A stretch of DNA of 64,000 nucleotides from Azolla caroliniana (lineage: Eukaryota; Polypodiophyta). Below are positions 28,501-40,491 of this stretch, piece after piece. Position 1 is the stretch's first letter; each line of letters starts with the position of its first letter. The position numbers and the translations under genes were made by a program. The stretch is from the NCBI GenBank assembly GCA_043228905.1, contig JBHGNT010000004.1:22196001-22260000 (forward strand), given 5' to 3'. The notes under the pieces were generated by a model that worked only from the letters and a program-made list of their open reading frames with translations, was not told where the DNA came from and searched no databases.

Positions 28501-30921
28501 AGGATCACCCAGAAACGTAAGGATAGGTATAGCCACAATCTGTATCTGCGCCAATGTCCAAGGATAAGGTATAGCAAATGGAAGACATACCACCCAGCCT
28601 TGTACTATCCTAGCATCTTGTGCTCTCTACAAGCTATCTAGCTACTGATAATCATACTGCAAACGAGGCCTGCGTCTCCTTTGATAAGTGACTGGCCACA
28701 CTCGCAATGTCTACATTTGCGTGCCTGAATTTTAATCACCAAACCTGAGTATGCTCCAAAGCTAGGTTCCCTCCTCTATAACACGAACACAGCATATCTT
28801 GAGGTAGCTTCTGCCAGCCTCTCCCGCAAGTCCTGTGCTCTATTGATCATCTCGATGGAGCCCATTTGCTGGATATTATGGGATCGTATCGAAGGATAGG
28901 GATAGGCCAGTTGGCAAGATCATGGAATCAAATTAAGACTGGGAAGAAGGCCATTGGCAAGATTGTGGACTGAAACCAAGGATAAATTCAGGCCTGTTTG
29001 TGAGATTATGTTGTCAAATTAAGGCGAGAGAGTCATTGGCAATTGGACGGTGCTTGTTCAGAAATAAACTGAATAGCTAAGAGTGTGTGAAAAACATATT
29101 CATTTGGAAGGAGAGTAATTTTCTCTAGCCTTTCTTTGTTAGTAATTTGTTAAATTATGGTTGAATCATGCATCGCTCCATGTTAAAGGACTTAAGTCCC
29201 AACCAAAATGTAGCATACACGAGTCCTCTTTGTCAGATCCCCAAAAAACTTCAAAGCATACTCTGGACGTGCCTTGGCTTACGAAGGCCTTGCTGAGTGG
29301 GAGAAGGCGGTGCTTGATTACACCAGAGCTCTCGAGCAAGTTCAACTTTCTACTGGATCCATTGATCCTTACATTGCTAATAGTAGAGGCAATGCTTTCT
29401 CCTCCCTTGGTCGTTACTCTGAAGCTTTGCAAGATTACTTACTGAGCCTCCAGGTGCTCGTTATCATCCTCTTCTAGTTTGGGTTCAAATTAAGTTGCTC
29501 TAGGCGTCTTCTCATTTGCTCGTCCAATCTTAATATTTTGTCATATTGGAAGAATTGCAGGGTTTCCAGAAGGCGAAAGAACTGGATGGTGCCATTTATG
29601 CGGCAAGCAATGCAGCTTTGATGCGTGTCCAAGTAAGTCAAAGAGCTGTCTTTTTATTAATTTCAATTGATAAAAAAATAAGGAAGCCCAAAGAGTCATT
29701 GCATATAAATGATTGAGGGAATCTATATCTTATGAAACCCCTGTAAAATAATACAAATATTGGGTTAATCTGCATACTTTCAATAACCTTAGCTTGTTTT
29801 TGGCATATATTACAAGTACAGCTTTAAACTTTTGTGTAGACTTGAACCTTTCAAAAATCTTCATGATAAAAAATAACCAAAAGTTTTCAAAACTCTAACA
29901 AGTAGTCATTTGGTTAGTATTATCCTCCTTTTCGTGTTGGAACTTGTAAAACTTGATATGCTCCACTATAATCTATATATGGGCTATAATAATATTGAAT
30001 GATAACACAATTGCTGACATAGGCTGCAAGTTTTTTGTCATCTAAAGCTCGGAGATGAAGCAAAGGCAATGAAGGAACTAATGTCTGTCGCACGGAGGGC
30101 ACCGGCAAGTATTGATATGCGGGCTGCACTCGCGGCTTTATATTGGTCAAAGGTATGTCTGCTTGCTATTAGCAGAACACCCCATAGTATCTGTAGAGTG
30201 ATTGGGGAGACAATTGAGTGTGATACATGGGGAAGGGATTAAGCTCTAGCTAATCATAAGTAATGAGTTGCACATTTTTTGCCCTTAGGTTATCGTCGCC
30301 GTATTGGTCTTTTGGAATTGTGACTTGAATTAAGTAGCCCCTGACAAACATTATAGAATTGAAGGTGAAAGGAGCTGTTTGGTTGTCGAGTTTAACTATA
30401 TAAAAATATATATACATGTAACATACTTCGTTTCATAAGTCTACATAGAAGTAAAAACTGAAACTCAAATAGGAAGCTGCACATTGAGTTTGCTCATCAG
30501 CAAGATACAAAGTAGGTTTTGTGGATGGTACTGTCTAGGTTATTATGTTTTAGAACCCCTGATTGAAGGGTTGTGAATCTTTATATGCTTTTTTTTCTGT
30601 GCGTTCCAAGTTATGAAATGAAGTTACAATATAGATAGAGATAGAGATATATACATATGCTTGTTTTTCTATGTATGCAAGTGTCCATGTACATATACAT
30701 GTAAAAAGAACTCTAATCGAAGTTATTTTTGGGATCAGGGTCAGGAACAAGCTGCAGAAGATGAGTGGCGCTTCACATGTGAGAATATAAATTCAGGTCA
30801 GCTATTTGACAGCTGCGCTCTATACACAGATTCAGATTGGCTTCGGAGAATACGGCGTTGGCCACCGGTTATGGTAGAACGCATGCAAAATTTTCTCCAA
30901 TTGAGGTCATCCTCCCCCTAA
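25595..30921 (+). CDS. Tetratricopeptide-repeat protein with plastid-type N-terminus
   Basis: This is a TPR scaffold protein, likely plastid-targeted; no enzymatic domain is visible. Exons: 25595-26089, 26547-26608, 29237-29453, 29561-29636, 30031-30152, 30739-30921 (384 aa). The first ~75 residues are Ala/Ser-rich with a hydrophobic Leu run (LLLLLPLPA), suggesting a transit peptide and possibly a thylakoid-lumen signal. TPR-like helices follow: LFDKIVALDPLRTEWLEARGQ, FKEAVLDFDEVV, YSGRALAYEGLAEWEKAVLD, SRGNAFSSLGRYSEALQDY. The C-terminus has a conserved-looking SDWLRRIRRWPPVMVERM motif. I chose ATG 25595 (MAAAFALA) because 25520 lies in the duplicated (GA)n leader; the upstream start would add 25 residues. 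The exon 4 donor is ambiguous (see findings). The gene name was not recognised. Confidence 0.85.
27400..27475 (+). repeat. tRNA-like sequence (possible SINE head) in a TPR-gene intron
   Basis: An A-box TGGCTAAAGTG at 27415-27425 and a perfect B-box GGTTCAAATCC at 27451-27461 are spaced as in a tRNA gene. The arms do not fold into a complete cloverleaf with an acceptor stem that I can see, so this is more likely a tRNA-derived SINE head or decayed tRNA than a functional tRNA gene. Confidence 0.5.
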
Positions 30922-33050
30922 TCTAGATTCCGAAAACCACATTGAAAAGTCTGTATGTATATGACGTTAAAAATATTCATCATTGATATGGAAAGCAATA
31001 TATATGATGTGCTTTCGTTTCACAATTTTTAGTGCAGAGATTGACAATTATGAGTTGATGACGTAAAGAGAGCTAATCAATTTTGTTTTTCTAGATTAAG
31101 ACCCAAGTACAAGGGCCATGAGTCAAATAATATGAAGCATTGGTTCTTGAAGCTTCATTAACTATCTCTCTCCTTTTTTCACTATGTTGTCTTCTTGAAA
31201 ATTAGTTTAATCTTTGTGGGATAGGAGTGTATTAGCATCACGATTATATGGCTATTTATCCTTTTATATTGTAGATAACTTTTTAGTTGATAAATAGGAT
31301 ATGGGCATTCCACTATTAGTGTTTTTTGTGGGATGAGAGTGTGTTAGCATCATGATTGATTGCGTAGCAATTATTCTTTTTCATCTCAGGTTACTATTTC
31401 ATCTTACGTTACTGTTTATATTTATATAGTTCTTGTCTGTTTATATTTATATAGTTGAGCACAAAATCTCTTAGTAAGAGTAGGTTAAGCTTTTTAATGC
31501 TGTAACATTTATGTCTAATAGATGGTAAGAATACGATTATGACTGCCACAAGCTCTCATATAAACTCTGAACTCCTATGAAGCTAATATTGAAGTCATGA
31601 TTATGAATGTCTCCAAACCAATTGTGAGGGTAATTTAAGCTCAATGTTTGACAAGTTGTCATTTGGAAATAGTTTTTTTTCAAGAAGAGTTATAGTTGAA
31701 ATTTTTAATTTTATACAAAAGTGTAGTCATTACTATACCTAAAAGTTTCCTCTTTACACACCTAGTAAAATTGCTAGAGAAGAAACCTTTGAAGATTGTG
31801 CATGATAAAGAAACTCTCAACTAATTTCCTAAGAATAATGATTATTGCTATATTCATTTCACAATCAAATGTAAACATTGGCAAACCTAGTGTGACAAGA
31901 TAAGGTACCTAGAATGCGCTTTTAATGATAGACACACATTGCAAAAGTACATCCAAACATAAAGGTTCTACTTAGAGCAATAGACCCAATAACCATAACC
32001 AACAAAAATAACATGATTAAATAAGGAATTTGCATGGTAAAGCGCAATATGGTATCGCTTCCATTCGTACATCATTTTAGGCGTTACAAGAATGGTGATG
32101 TTCGATCACTATGAAAGTTCTTTGTATTTTTTGGTTATAGATGCTGAACACTAAAACATTGGTGTCACAAAATCATCAAGCTTGATGGTCATGTCATTAT
32201 GGAAGCTTTGCATAAATTGGGGTTGAGATCATGAACACTAAAAGGACGGCTTTGCAATGTTCCGTAAAGAATTTCTTCACGTCTTTAGTTTGAAATCATT
32301 GCACGCCCAAAGTTTGGCTCTAAAATTTTACTACATTATTATTCGGATTTGAGATCATTGAGGTTAATGATTTGCTCCCCATAAAGAGCAGCTTCGTAGT
32401 TTGACGTACCACATTGTAAGGATAGCGTTGCCTAATGAAGGTGTTGATAAAATGGAAAGGGTGTGCATGTACTCCGAATATGCTCTCTACTTTCACAAAA
32501 AGAAAAAGAGAAGAGTTGAAGCCACGTACCAAAAAGCGGTGGTCGAAAAGAAGGGGCAAGTCATCGACACGAAGCGCACGCTGCTAAAGAACACAGAGCG
32601 AGCCGGGAAAAGGAACACAAAAAGAAGGCGAGGAAATTTGGGTGAAGTACATGTGAATAAATTAATTATAGATTGGTGGGCGAGGAAATGGATCGATCAT
32701 CATCATTGGAAGGAAGACACGTGTGGTGTGAGAGAGGTGACAAAGGATGGGACATGGCCCATGGCCCATGGCCATAGAAAATATATCCTTGGGAGAATGG
32801 AAAGAATTAAGTACATCATCATACTGAGGTGCTCTTTTCTTCTTCATTTCGTTCATCTTTCCTCTCCTTTCTATAAACATCATCAAAACACACTCTTTCT
32901 TTAACATTACAAAAAAACAAAGACAGAGCAAATAGGATACTGTGTAAAACAAAAGGGAAATTTGTTGATCTCTTATTGCTTTGCTTTTTTTCTTTTATGG
33001 TTTAAAAAAGAAAACAGAGTAAGGAGTACAGCGCACCTGCACCTTAACAA
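30922..33050. other. Intergenic region between the TPR and SPP genes
   Basis: No gene recognised. A segment TTTGTGGGAT..GAGTGT.TTAGCATCA occurs twice (about 31213-31263 and 31320-31370), and GTTTATATTTATATAGTT twice near 31405-31455. The long plus-strand frame at 32401-32904 has no family resemblance and Lys/Arg-biased composition, and it overlaps the presumed SPP promoter, so I treat it as chance. CATGGCC is repeated three times at about 32754-32773. Confidence 0.45.
32871..32878 (+). promoter_or_regulatory. Candidate TATA box of the SPP gene
   Basis: CTATAAAC lies about 175 bp upstream of the SPP start codon, after a pyrimidine-rich stretch (TTTCCTCTCCTTT). This would place transcription start near 32905 and give a 5'UTR of about 145 nt. 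Confidence 0.45.
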
Positions 33051-36000
33051 ATGGCTCCAAGCTCATCTCCTCGCTTCATGATTGTCTCAGACTTGGATCA
33101 TACCATGGTGAGTCAAGTCTCTCATTACATAAAAAGATTCTCGTTGTTTCTGATGTATATTTGTGTGTGTATGCATGCATGTATCTCTATACATGTGTTT
33201 GTGTGTGTATGCATGCATGTATGTATCTCTATACATGTGTTTTTGTGTGTCCATAAGAGATTTGCTCAGTCTCTTATGCATGTATGTGTGTATGAGACTG
33301 CATACTATCGATGTGATTTGTATATATGATGTATGTGTGATAGCTTATGGATATACATGTGTGCATAAACGGGCTCTCTTTTCTTCGGATGTTATGTGGA
33401 TGTGATGATGCTTATGAATGTGTGCAGTAATGAGTTCTCTTGCTTCTTTGTTTATAAGTTGAGCATGTATATACCAATCCCTTCTGGTATATGTGTGTTT
33501 ATGCGATTGATTATTGCTTGTCTATGTGATTAGATACATGTTCAGTCTTAAGGTGATTGGTTAAATCATCATCTCTTGATGTGTTCAGAAATGCAGTCCT
33601 TTTTCTTGCTACTGAGGTTTTGCCTTTTTTTCTTGTCCTTGTATAGGTAGACCACCATGACTCCAATAATTCATCTCTCCTCCGATTTAATGCACTCTGG
33701 GCTGCAAATTATTACCATGATTCTTTGTTGGTGTTCTCCACTGGAAGGTCTCCTACCCTTTACAAAGAACTTAGAAGCCATAAACCTCTACTTACACCAA
33801 ACATTACTATAATGTCGGTTGGAACCGAGATTATGTATGGTGATTCCATGGTACCTGATGAAGGTTGGAAGGAGGAATTGAACCACGGGTGGGATAGAAA
33901 TGTCGTTGTGGAGGAGACCTCTAAATTTCCACAACTTCGTTATCAGGTACTGCGCATTTTCATTTCACACTTCTGAAATACCACTCTTCAAAAGAATTAT
34001 GTTGTGTTTTAATTTTATAAAAGCTTAGGGAAGTGATGATGCTTTTGAGTTTTGGAAGCAGAATGCACAAGATGAGCTTCCACTTATAGAGCAGAGAACC
34101 TAGAGGCAATATCATGAATCAAAATTTTCTCCCTTGTACTTTAGCTGTGCAATATTAATTGTTATTGCTGGAGTGATCCTAATCACTTGTTACAATTTGG
34201 ATCAATGAGTCTCACTGGAAATGCATTGGATTTAGAATGATGTTTAGGCATTGGTTGCCAGATGGAGTATTTCTTGTTGATTATTCCAATTTGAACAAAG
34301 ATTTGAATCATAGTCCTTGAGTCTAGAGAAATCCTGTTGTTCATTTAATATTTAGGCTTTGACTAGGTGCTTTCTTATTTATGTCTTCTTTAATCAATTT
34401 AAAATTACGACTTGACAAGGATTATAACCTCTTAATATTGAGCTAAAAATACACTTTCTTCCCAAGGGTAGGCTCTAAGGTTTGTGTTATATGGGTCTAG
34501 GTTGATACAGAACAGAGGCCACACAAAGTAAGTTTTTATGTAGACAAGCAGCAAGCACAGGAAGTCATTGGCGCCCTTAATGAGAAATTCCGAGAGCATG
34601 GGGTAAGGATCCATTTTCCAAAGATCTGAATATTTTTGGTTGTGACAAAAGGATATTTTACATAGTCTTAGTCTTATTTCTCTGTTTCTTAGTCTTTTGT
34701 GCTTTCTGACAATAGCTGAAGGTGAAGCTCATATACAGTGGAGGAATTGATTTGGATATCCTTCCTGAAGGTGCAGGGAAAGGTCAAGCACTAGCATACC
34801 TAATACGCAAATTGGAAACAGAAGGAAGGCTCCCATTAAATACACTTGTTTGTGGTGATTCTGGAAATGATGCGGAGCTTTTCAATGTGCCAGATGTATA
34901 CGGTGTCATGGTGAGCATTTGATGCAATTTTTAAGAAATGCAAGTTTTCTCGAGGAAAAGCAACTTCCCTCAAAACATTGAACCAGGTTTATAGAATGCT
35001 TGAATTTTTGTCACTGTATGTTTCTAATAGCTTTTTGCACAGCGATACTCAGGAAGTGCTCTTAAATTCAACCCGGTAGTGATTGTAACTTTCTTAATGT
35101 TATAACTAAAATGTTCTTAGTTTCAGCTTTTTGGTACTTAGAATTTATCACACATACCCAATATAGAATATATCTGATATGTATTTGTTTGTCAATATAC
35201 GTACTTTCCATATGAAGTTTTCACTCGTTTTCACTATAATACTTCTATGTTGATACTCCTTTCTAGACATTTTGTACATCCCCAAATACACTTTGATCTA
35301 TAAGGAGATTTTTTGTCTCTTATCAATGTGCAGGTTGGAAATGCACAGGAAGAACTGTTGCATTGGTATGCAGAGAACGCCCGAGATAACCCTCGCATTT
35401 TCCACGCAAGTGAAAGATGTGCTTCTGGTATCATTCAGGCCATGCAGCATTTTGGCTTACAACCAAATATATCTCCTCGAGACACACAAACGCTTCTCGA
35501 AGGTAAAAACCATGAAAATGATTATGTGATGGTGGCAAACTTGGTGGTGGAATTCTATCTACTGAGGGAGAGATGGGAGCGAGGTGAGGTCGAACAGTCT
35601 GAGAATGTCCTCAAATCCTTGAAAGCTGTTACGGTAAAGAAAATTTTAACACTATCATTGTTTGGGGGCCTGATATATTTTATATTTATGCTATTGACAC
35701 CTACATTCCTTCAAAGCATTTTTGCTAACTGCTTTAAATTTTCAATTGATGCAGTCTTCGGCTTGTTCTATCATAGTTCCTTGGGGAGAGGAAGTGAATG
35801 CTCACCATCTACTTGATGAACTGAACTTAAAGTATGGCATATACAAGGAAAGTCAATATCAAACGTGGATCGATCGTCTTCGAATACGCAACATAGGTGG
35901 TGCCAATTGGCTCGTCAGATTCGATGTCTGGAAACGAACAAGTGAGTTCCGTATATTGTCAGCAATATGTAACGAAAAGTAACTGTTACTTTGCATGTTG

Positions 36001-36677
36001 CATGTGCATAGCTTAATTAAATGGATGGATGACCTTAATTAATGACATTGAATGCATATGCATGCATGTATAGATTCCTTGAAGGTCGTTAAATTCAATG
36101 TATGGATGGCTTCAAGGAAATTAACTATATGGATCGTTTGGTTTTTAAATATATGGACGAAGCTAATTATGGTATGAATATATTGTAAGTAACCCTAAAG
36201 GGTTGTTAAATGGATGTATGCATGCTGCCTTAAGCTGATTGAATATGCATGTATGGATGGGCCTAATAATGCACATGGATGTGCCTAACAATGTTAAGAT
36301 GCATATGCAAGTATGGAGGATTGTAAGATGCATATGCATATCTGGATATGCCGTTAATGTGGTTAAATTGCATATGAATGCATGCATGTATGGCTTTAAA
36401 GATGTTATCATTGAATCAATTTTGATGACAAAGTTCATTTGTTTATGCAGCGAAGCAACTCACCTGCTGCATGACTACTGCATCGGTAGAATCAGAGGTG
36501 AAGAAAATATTCTTAATTATATATTTGTTGCAACTAATTCATGGGGTTACCTTTCTGTATGAAACTGAAACAACTTATCCTTCTCTTTTCCAGAAAGGTT
36601 CAAACCGTTTGTTATGGACCAACATACATGAAACATGGCTCAAAGGGTTTGGTTCGGGATTGAATTCATTACCTTGA
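33051..36677 (+). CDS. SPP: Sucrose-phosphate phosphatase
   Basis: This cytosolic HAD-superfamily enzyme hydrolyses sucrose-6F-phosphate to sucrose, the last step of sucrose synthesis after sucrose-phosphate synthase. Exons: 33051-33107, 33647-33946, 34501-34602, 34716-34910, 35334-35633, 35755-35941, 36451-36497, 36594-36677. All junctions are GT-AG and in frame, giving 423 aa, the usual size of plant SPP. HAD motifs: DLDHT with nucleophile Asp14 and Asp16, motif II FSTGRS (49-54), motif III Lys175 in EGAGKGQAL, motif IV GDSGND (200-205). The C-terminal plant extension (from about residue 260) is present, though its last two exons look diverged around T.CCMTT...ESE and the final ...LNSLP. 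All catalytic residues are present, so it should be active. Confidence 0.96.
33160..33252. repeat. Tandem duplication in SPP intron 1
   Basis: A unit of about 42 bp (GTGTGTATGCATGCATGTAT, then CTCTATACATGTGTTT) is repeated twice, with an extra TGTA in the second copy. It is purely intronic and rich in ATGCATGCATGT. Confidence 0.85.
36001..36420. repeat. CATGCA-rich degenerate repeat in SPP intron 6
   Basis: The intron between 35941 and 36451 is saturated with ATGCATATGCA, GCATGCATGTATGG and GGATGG words at irregular spacing. It resembles a decayed minisatellite. CATGCATG is the RY motif bound by B3 factors, but the density here is better explained by local duplication. Confidence 0.6.
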
Positions 36678-36722
36678 CATGAATTAGTTCTGTAAATTAC
36701 CCAGTGTAAAGATACTTCAAAG

Positions 36723-36728
36723 AATAAA
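36723..36728 (+). terminator. Polyadenylation signal of the SPP gene
   Basis: A canonical AATAAA lies 46 nt beyond the SPP stop codon at 36675-36677, a normal position for a plant near-upstream element. Confidence 0.6.
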
Positions 36729-36739
36729 ATGCGGAAAAT

Positions 36740-38923
36740 GCCTCCTTTGTATTGATTCTGAACCTTTGGAAGGGAAAAACAAAAAAACTGGCATTCCATA
36801 GGACAGGATTCAATCCACAAATTCATAATATTTATTGGATGTATTTATTGTATTTTGAACATTTCCAGGATCACAGTTATGGAAGGGGTTTACTTATCTA
36901 TTAAAGATAGCCACATTTTTAACATAGTAAAAAGTTTAACAGTATAGGATTTAGTACTTTCTACTAGGCAAAGAGTTTCAGTGTCCAAACTTCATTATCT
37001 CCACTTTGTGGTAAGACTGGCATCAATTAATCTTAAATGATTATCAATTAATTTTGATTCATTGATCCTGATTATGTATACTGAAAAATGTGCATATTAA
37101 TGTTTCCATGCTTCAGAACATCACACACAGACACACAAGTTTTCGTTGCATATTAGGGTTTTTTGCTTGGTTTTAGGGGTGTTGCATTTTGAAGCTTCTT
37201 GCTGTGTTTTAGGATTCCATATTTAGGGTTGCCTCTGGATATGTTTTAGGATTTCTGTTGTGTTTTTAGGCTTTCGTTCATGTTTTGTTTTTTGAATGTA
37301 TATTTTTCCTTGCATTTTAGTCAATTTAGGGTTTGTTGCCCCTTTTGGGTTGGTTCCTTTTCTCTTCTTTCTCTAATCCATACATAGGTAACCATATCTC
37401 TCCCTTCCAATGACCACCCATCTGGCCTCAACACATGCTATCAAACCCATGACAAACCTCAAGAAGATGAATGGAAGTTTAATGAAACCATAGCAACAAA
37501 CACCTTCTGGTTGAATATGAGGTAGCGAAAGGAAGTTGCTAATGACAAAGAGGGTTAGGTTTACCCTACATTTGAGAACATCAAAGTCAAGTTTAAAAAG
37601 GGGGTGAGCAAAATTTGCTTAAGAGGAGATAAAAGCAGATATGTTAGATGATAGACAAAAGTCAACCCAAATTGTCAAGGAAGCAAAATGAAAATCTAGG
37701 CAAAGGATTCTATATAGATACAACAATAAGAAATTGACCTTGTGCAGTCTACAATTGAAAAACATGCGAGATGAATCAATTTGTGAGCCACAATTGTTCC
37801 TAATTCACCAAATGTCACCCCCAATCTAGGATGGCAAACCCCATTCACCAAATCCTAGTGTGCAAGAGAAGACAACAATAAAGCTTGAGCCTCACCAAAG
37901 CCAAGGTCTACCTTGAGTGAAGAACTTTCAATGTGAGTCTACACACATGCAAATCAGCAAAGAAAGTATATGATGAGAGTTGGATGAATTCACACTTCTC
38001 TTTCAACAAGCATTACATCTACACGTATTGGTAATCGAATGGGATGTGAAGGCTATATACATTTGGATTAAAACTCAAGCTCTCAAAGGTGGTAGTCTAC
38101 ATTGAAATTTGTTACTTCCCTCCTCAAGGATCATAATATGTCGAAGCAAAAGACGTCAATTGCTAACTAAGAGAGACTACGAAATTGTTCAACCAAGTAG
38201 TGTCCTATTGGAGAGCATTATGTGATACCCAAGTTTAGGGGAAGCTTGGAAGATTTCAATGATAAAATGCAAATTTTATAAACACCTTACTAGCACTCTT
38301 ACATGTGAAGGCAAATTTGATTACTTACCTTATGTTGGGCCATGTAGATTCTCTAATCATTTTGCGACTTTTGTTGGGGATGGTACAAATTGGGTAGGCT
38401 CTAGTTGCCTCACCTCCTATCACATGAGGGGGTTTTGGTTTGTCCTCTCCACATGGCCTTCCCAAAGTTGATTGTGCTAAGGATTCCACACTAATTCTAT
38501 AATTTTGCTTGTGTCTCAACACTCATCATGGTTTTAGAGTTGCTTGCTCCTCTAGCCTTGTGTTAGGTTCTATAGTAATTCTAAAGTGGTCCTTGTCAAG
38601 CCTCTAGGATGTTTCTTCATGCTCTATTTTAGGAAACAATTTTTTGATGTTGACAATTTCTGCTTTGCTCCCTCTTTGTGTGATTCTCCTTGTTCACTTA
38701 CTAGTATTTGTTCCTCTAGACATCATTGTCCCTCTCTTAGTGTTAGTTTGTGTGGAGATTGCGACAACTATCAAGGAAACATCATTCAATTAGGAGAGGT
38801 CAGGAAATGTATCTTTGGTGCCTTAGTCTTGTGTGGCCTCTTGTACGGGGTCAAAGTGTGGGCACTAGGGTTTTACCATGTTTACATCTAGGTTGACAAA
38901 TTGTTGGGCATACATAAGGGTTG
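36740..38923. other. Intergenic sequence without a recognised gene
   Basis: No open frame matches a known family. TTTAGG/TTTTAGG words recur through 37150-37340. The stretch 37390-38900 has fragmentary frames of even composition and may be an old transposon body that received the copia insertion at 38929, but I could not identify a domain. Confidence 0.4.
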
Positions 38924-38928
38924 AGTTG

Positions 38929-39221
38929 TGTTGAGAATCAAACCCACCATCCCCAATGCAATGCCTTTCACACTAGCAACAGACACTCTAGGTTCAAACT
39001 AGTTTTGTAAATAGTAAAAAGGGCAGTTGCCCTAAGTTAGTTCGTACTTAAACCAACCCTTTTGTAACTAAGTTACTGTTGGATGTATTTCTATCTTTTG
39101 CTAATATAGTTTTTTGTTCTCTGTCTCTCTAAGCTTTTTCTCTCTTTCTGTTTATATCTCACACACACACACACACAATTCCTTCCGTTGCACAAGATCA
39201 CCTACTCTCCATTTCTTTATA
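38929..39221 (+). repeat. 5' LTR of the copia element
   Basis: This 293-bp LTR begins TGTTGAGAATCAA. It carries an (AC)8-like tract near 39160, just before CAATTCCTTCCGTTGCACAA. It differs from the 3' LTR by scattered substitutions and a shorter AC tract, so insertion is not very recent. Confidence 0.92.
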
Positions 39222-39233
39222 TGGTATTAGAGC
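39222..39233 (+). other. Primer-binding site
   Basis: TGGTATTAGAGC, immediately after the 5' LTR, matches the initiator-methionine tRNA 3' end used by most plant copia elements (one difference from TGGTATCAGAGC). Confidence 0.85.
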
Positions 39234-39314
39234 GTGTGGTAGTGTGATTCGCTCAATTGTGTTGTATTGTTCGCTGATGATCAAACATGATCGGCTTAAC
39301 AACAGAGGAGAAAA

Positions 39315-39640
39315 ATGAGCACTCAGATGGGAAGCACTCTTCCCATTTCGAAACTCAACAGATCAAACTTTGCCTTTTGGGAATACAATATGCACCAATA
39401 CCTTTGTCGCTCAAGGCTATTGGAGTTACGTCGAAGGGGCTCAAGTAAATCAATCCAACCCAACACATGTTGACTACACAACTTGGGAGCAAGACACGAG
39501 TCACGTGTTGTAGTGCCTAGCATCATGTGTTCATGATCACATGTTTGGCTACATTCGAGAGGCAAAAACGTCGAAAGAAGCCTGAGGCAATCTCAAGAAG
39601 ATCTTCAACTCCCTCACCAGCTACACCTTGAAGATCAAGG
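39315..39640 (+). pseudogene. Copia gag N-terminal remnant
   Basis: From ATG 39315 the translation includes LPISKLNRSNFAFWEYNM and YLCRSRL, the typical copia gag opening (KL.G.NY..W...M...L). After a frameshift it continues WSYVEG and DYTTWEQD. Stops appear at about 39512 and 39583. The rest of gag and most of pol are absent. Confidence 0.8.
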
Positions 39641-39729
39641 AGTTGTGTGATGCCCTTGGATCAACAATGACGAAATGGTCTAGATATGCCTCAATGGTTT
39701 AGCACCACGATTCATCATGATTAGATCGG

Positions 39730-39895
39730 TACCACTTCATCCGAGAGTGCGTTCATGCTGGAGATGTCAACATGCAACATATCAACATGAACCTTCAGGT
39801 AGCCGACATCTTAACAAAAGCCTTAGGAATCGACAAGCTCGGGCAATTCATGTCAGACCTTGGCCTAACGATAGCCGCATTGCCGAGCTTGAGGG
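39730..39895 (+). pseudogene. Copia RNase H C-terminal remnant
   Basis: The translation HFIRECVHAGDVNMQHINMN followed by QVADILTKALG and QFMSDLGL is the extreme C-terminus of copia pol (consensus HFIRE.V..G.I...HI.T..Q.ADI.TK.L). It ends with an LRGS-like motif just before a GAGGGGGAG purine stretch at 39890. It follows the gag remnant directly, so the deletion junction lies near 39700-39735. Confidence 0.88.
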
Positions 39896-40186
39896 GGAGT
39901 ACAACAACCAACGAGTACAACGATGCAGCTGATCAGTCGATCGGAGCCGACCAAAGGAGTAGTCGAAGTAGTAGCACAACCAACAAAGGGGAGTCGAAGC
40001 ACGAAGCTGACAGTCTAATCAAACAGGGAGCACGAAGTAGCCAAACAAAGGAGAACATATACCAGTCGATCAGTCGAAGCCGATCTGACCGACCATCCAA
40101 ACATAGAGTCGAGGAATCCAGAAAGCCGAAATGAACCAAATAGCAAGATGACTCTTTGGCGATTGGAAGTTCAGTTTGAAGGGGCA

Positions 40187-40414
40187 TGTTGAGAATCAAA
40201 CCCAACTTCCCCAATGCAATGGCTTTCACACTAGCAATGAACACTCTAGGTTCAAGCTAATTTTGTAAATAGTAGAAAAGGCAGTTACCCTAAGTTAGTT
40301 GGTACTTAAACCAACCCTTTTGTAACTAAGTTATTGTTCGTGATGTATTTCTATCTTTTGCTAGTATAGCTTCTTGTTCTCTGTCTCTCTGAGCTTTTTC
40401 TCTCTTTCTGTTTG

Positions 40415-40445
<31 letters not shown>

Positions 40446-40491
40446 ATTCCTTCCGTTGCACAAGATCACCTACACTCTCCATTTCTTTACA
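40187..40491 (+). repeat. 3' LTR of the copia element
   Basis: This 305-bp LTR has an AC tract at about 40421-40444 that is longer than in the 5' copy. It ends TTTCTTTACA, directly followed by the target duplication AGTTG. Confidence 0.92.

Larger units (their letters stand above)
38929..40491 (+). mobile_element. Internally deleted Ty1/copia LTR retrotransposon
   Basis: A complete but short element of 1563 bp. 5' LTR 38929-39221, 3' LTR 40187-40491, both starting TGTTGAGAATCAA; the 3' LTR ends CA and the 5' LTR ends TA. A perfect 5-bp target duplication AGTTG lies at 38924-38928 and 40492-40496. A primer-binding site TGGTATTAGAGC (initiator-Met tRNA type) directly follows the 5' LTR, and a purine tract GAAGGGG precedes the 3' LTR. 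The interior keeps the start of gag (from 39315) and the end of RNase H only. Protease, integrase and reverse transcriptase are gone, so it is non-autonomous. Confidence 0.93.

Noticed and set aside
32401-32904. 167-codon open frame upstream of SPP
   Set aside because: No family resemblance, irregular composition, and it overlaps the likely SPP promoter and TATA box. Treated as a chance frame.
39897-40134. Open frame continuing beyond the copia RNase H end
   Set aside because: It is Ser/Gln-rich spacer between the pol terminus and the 3' LTR with no recognisable domain. Probably non-coding internal sequence of the element.
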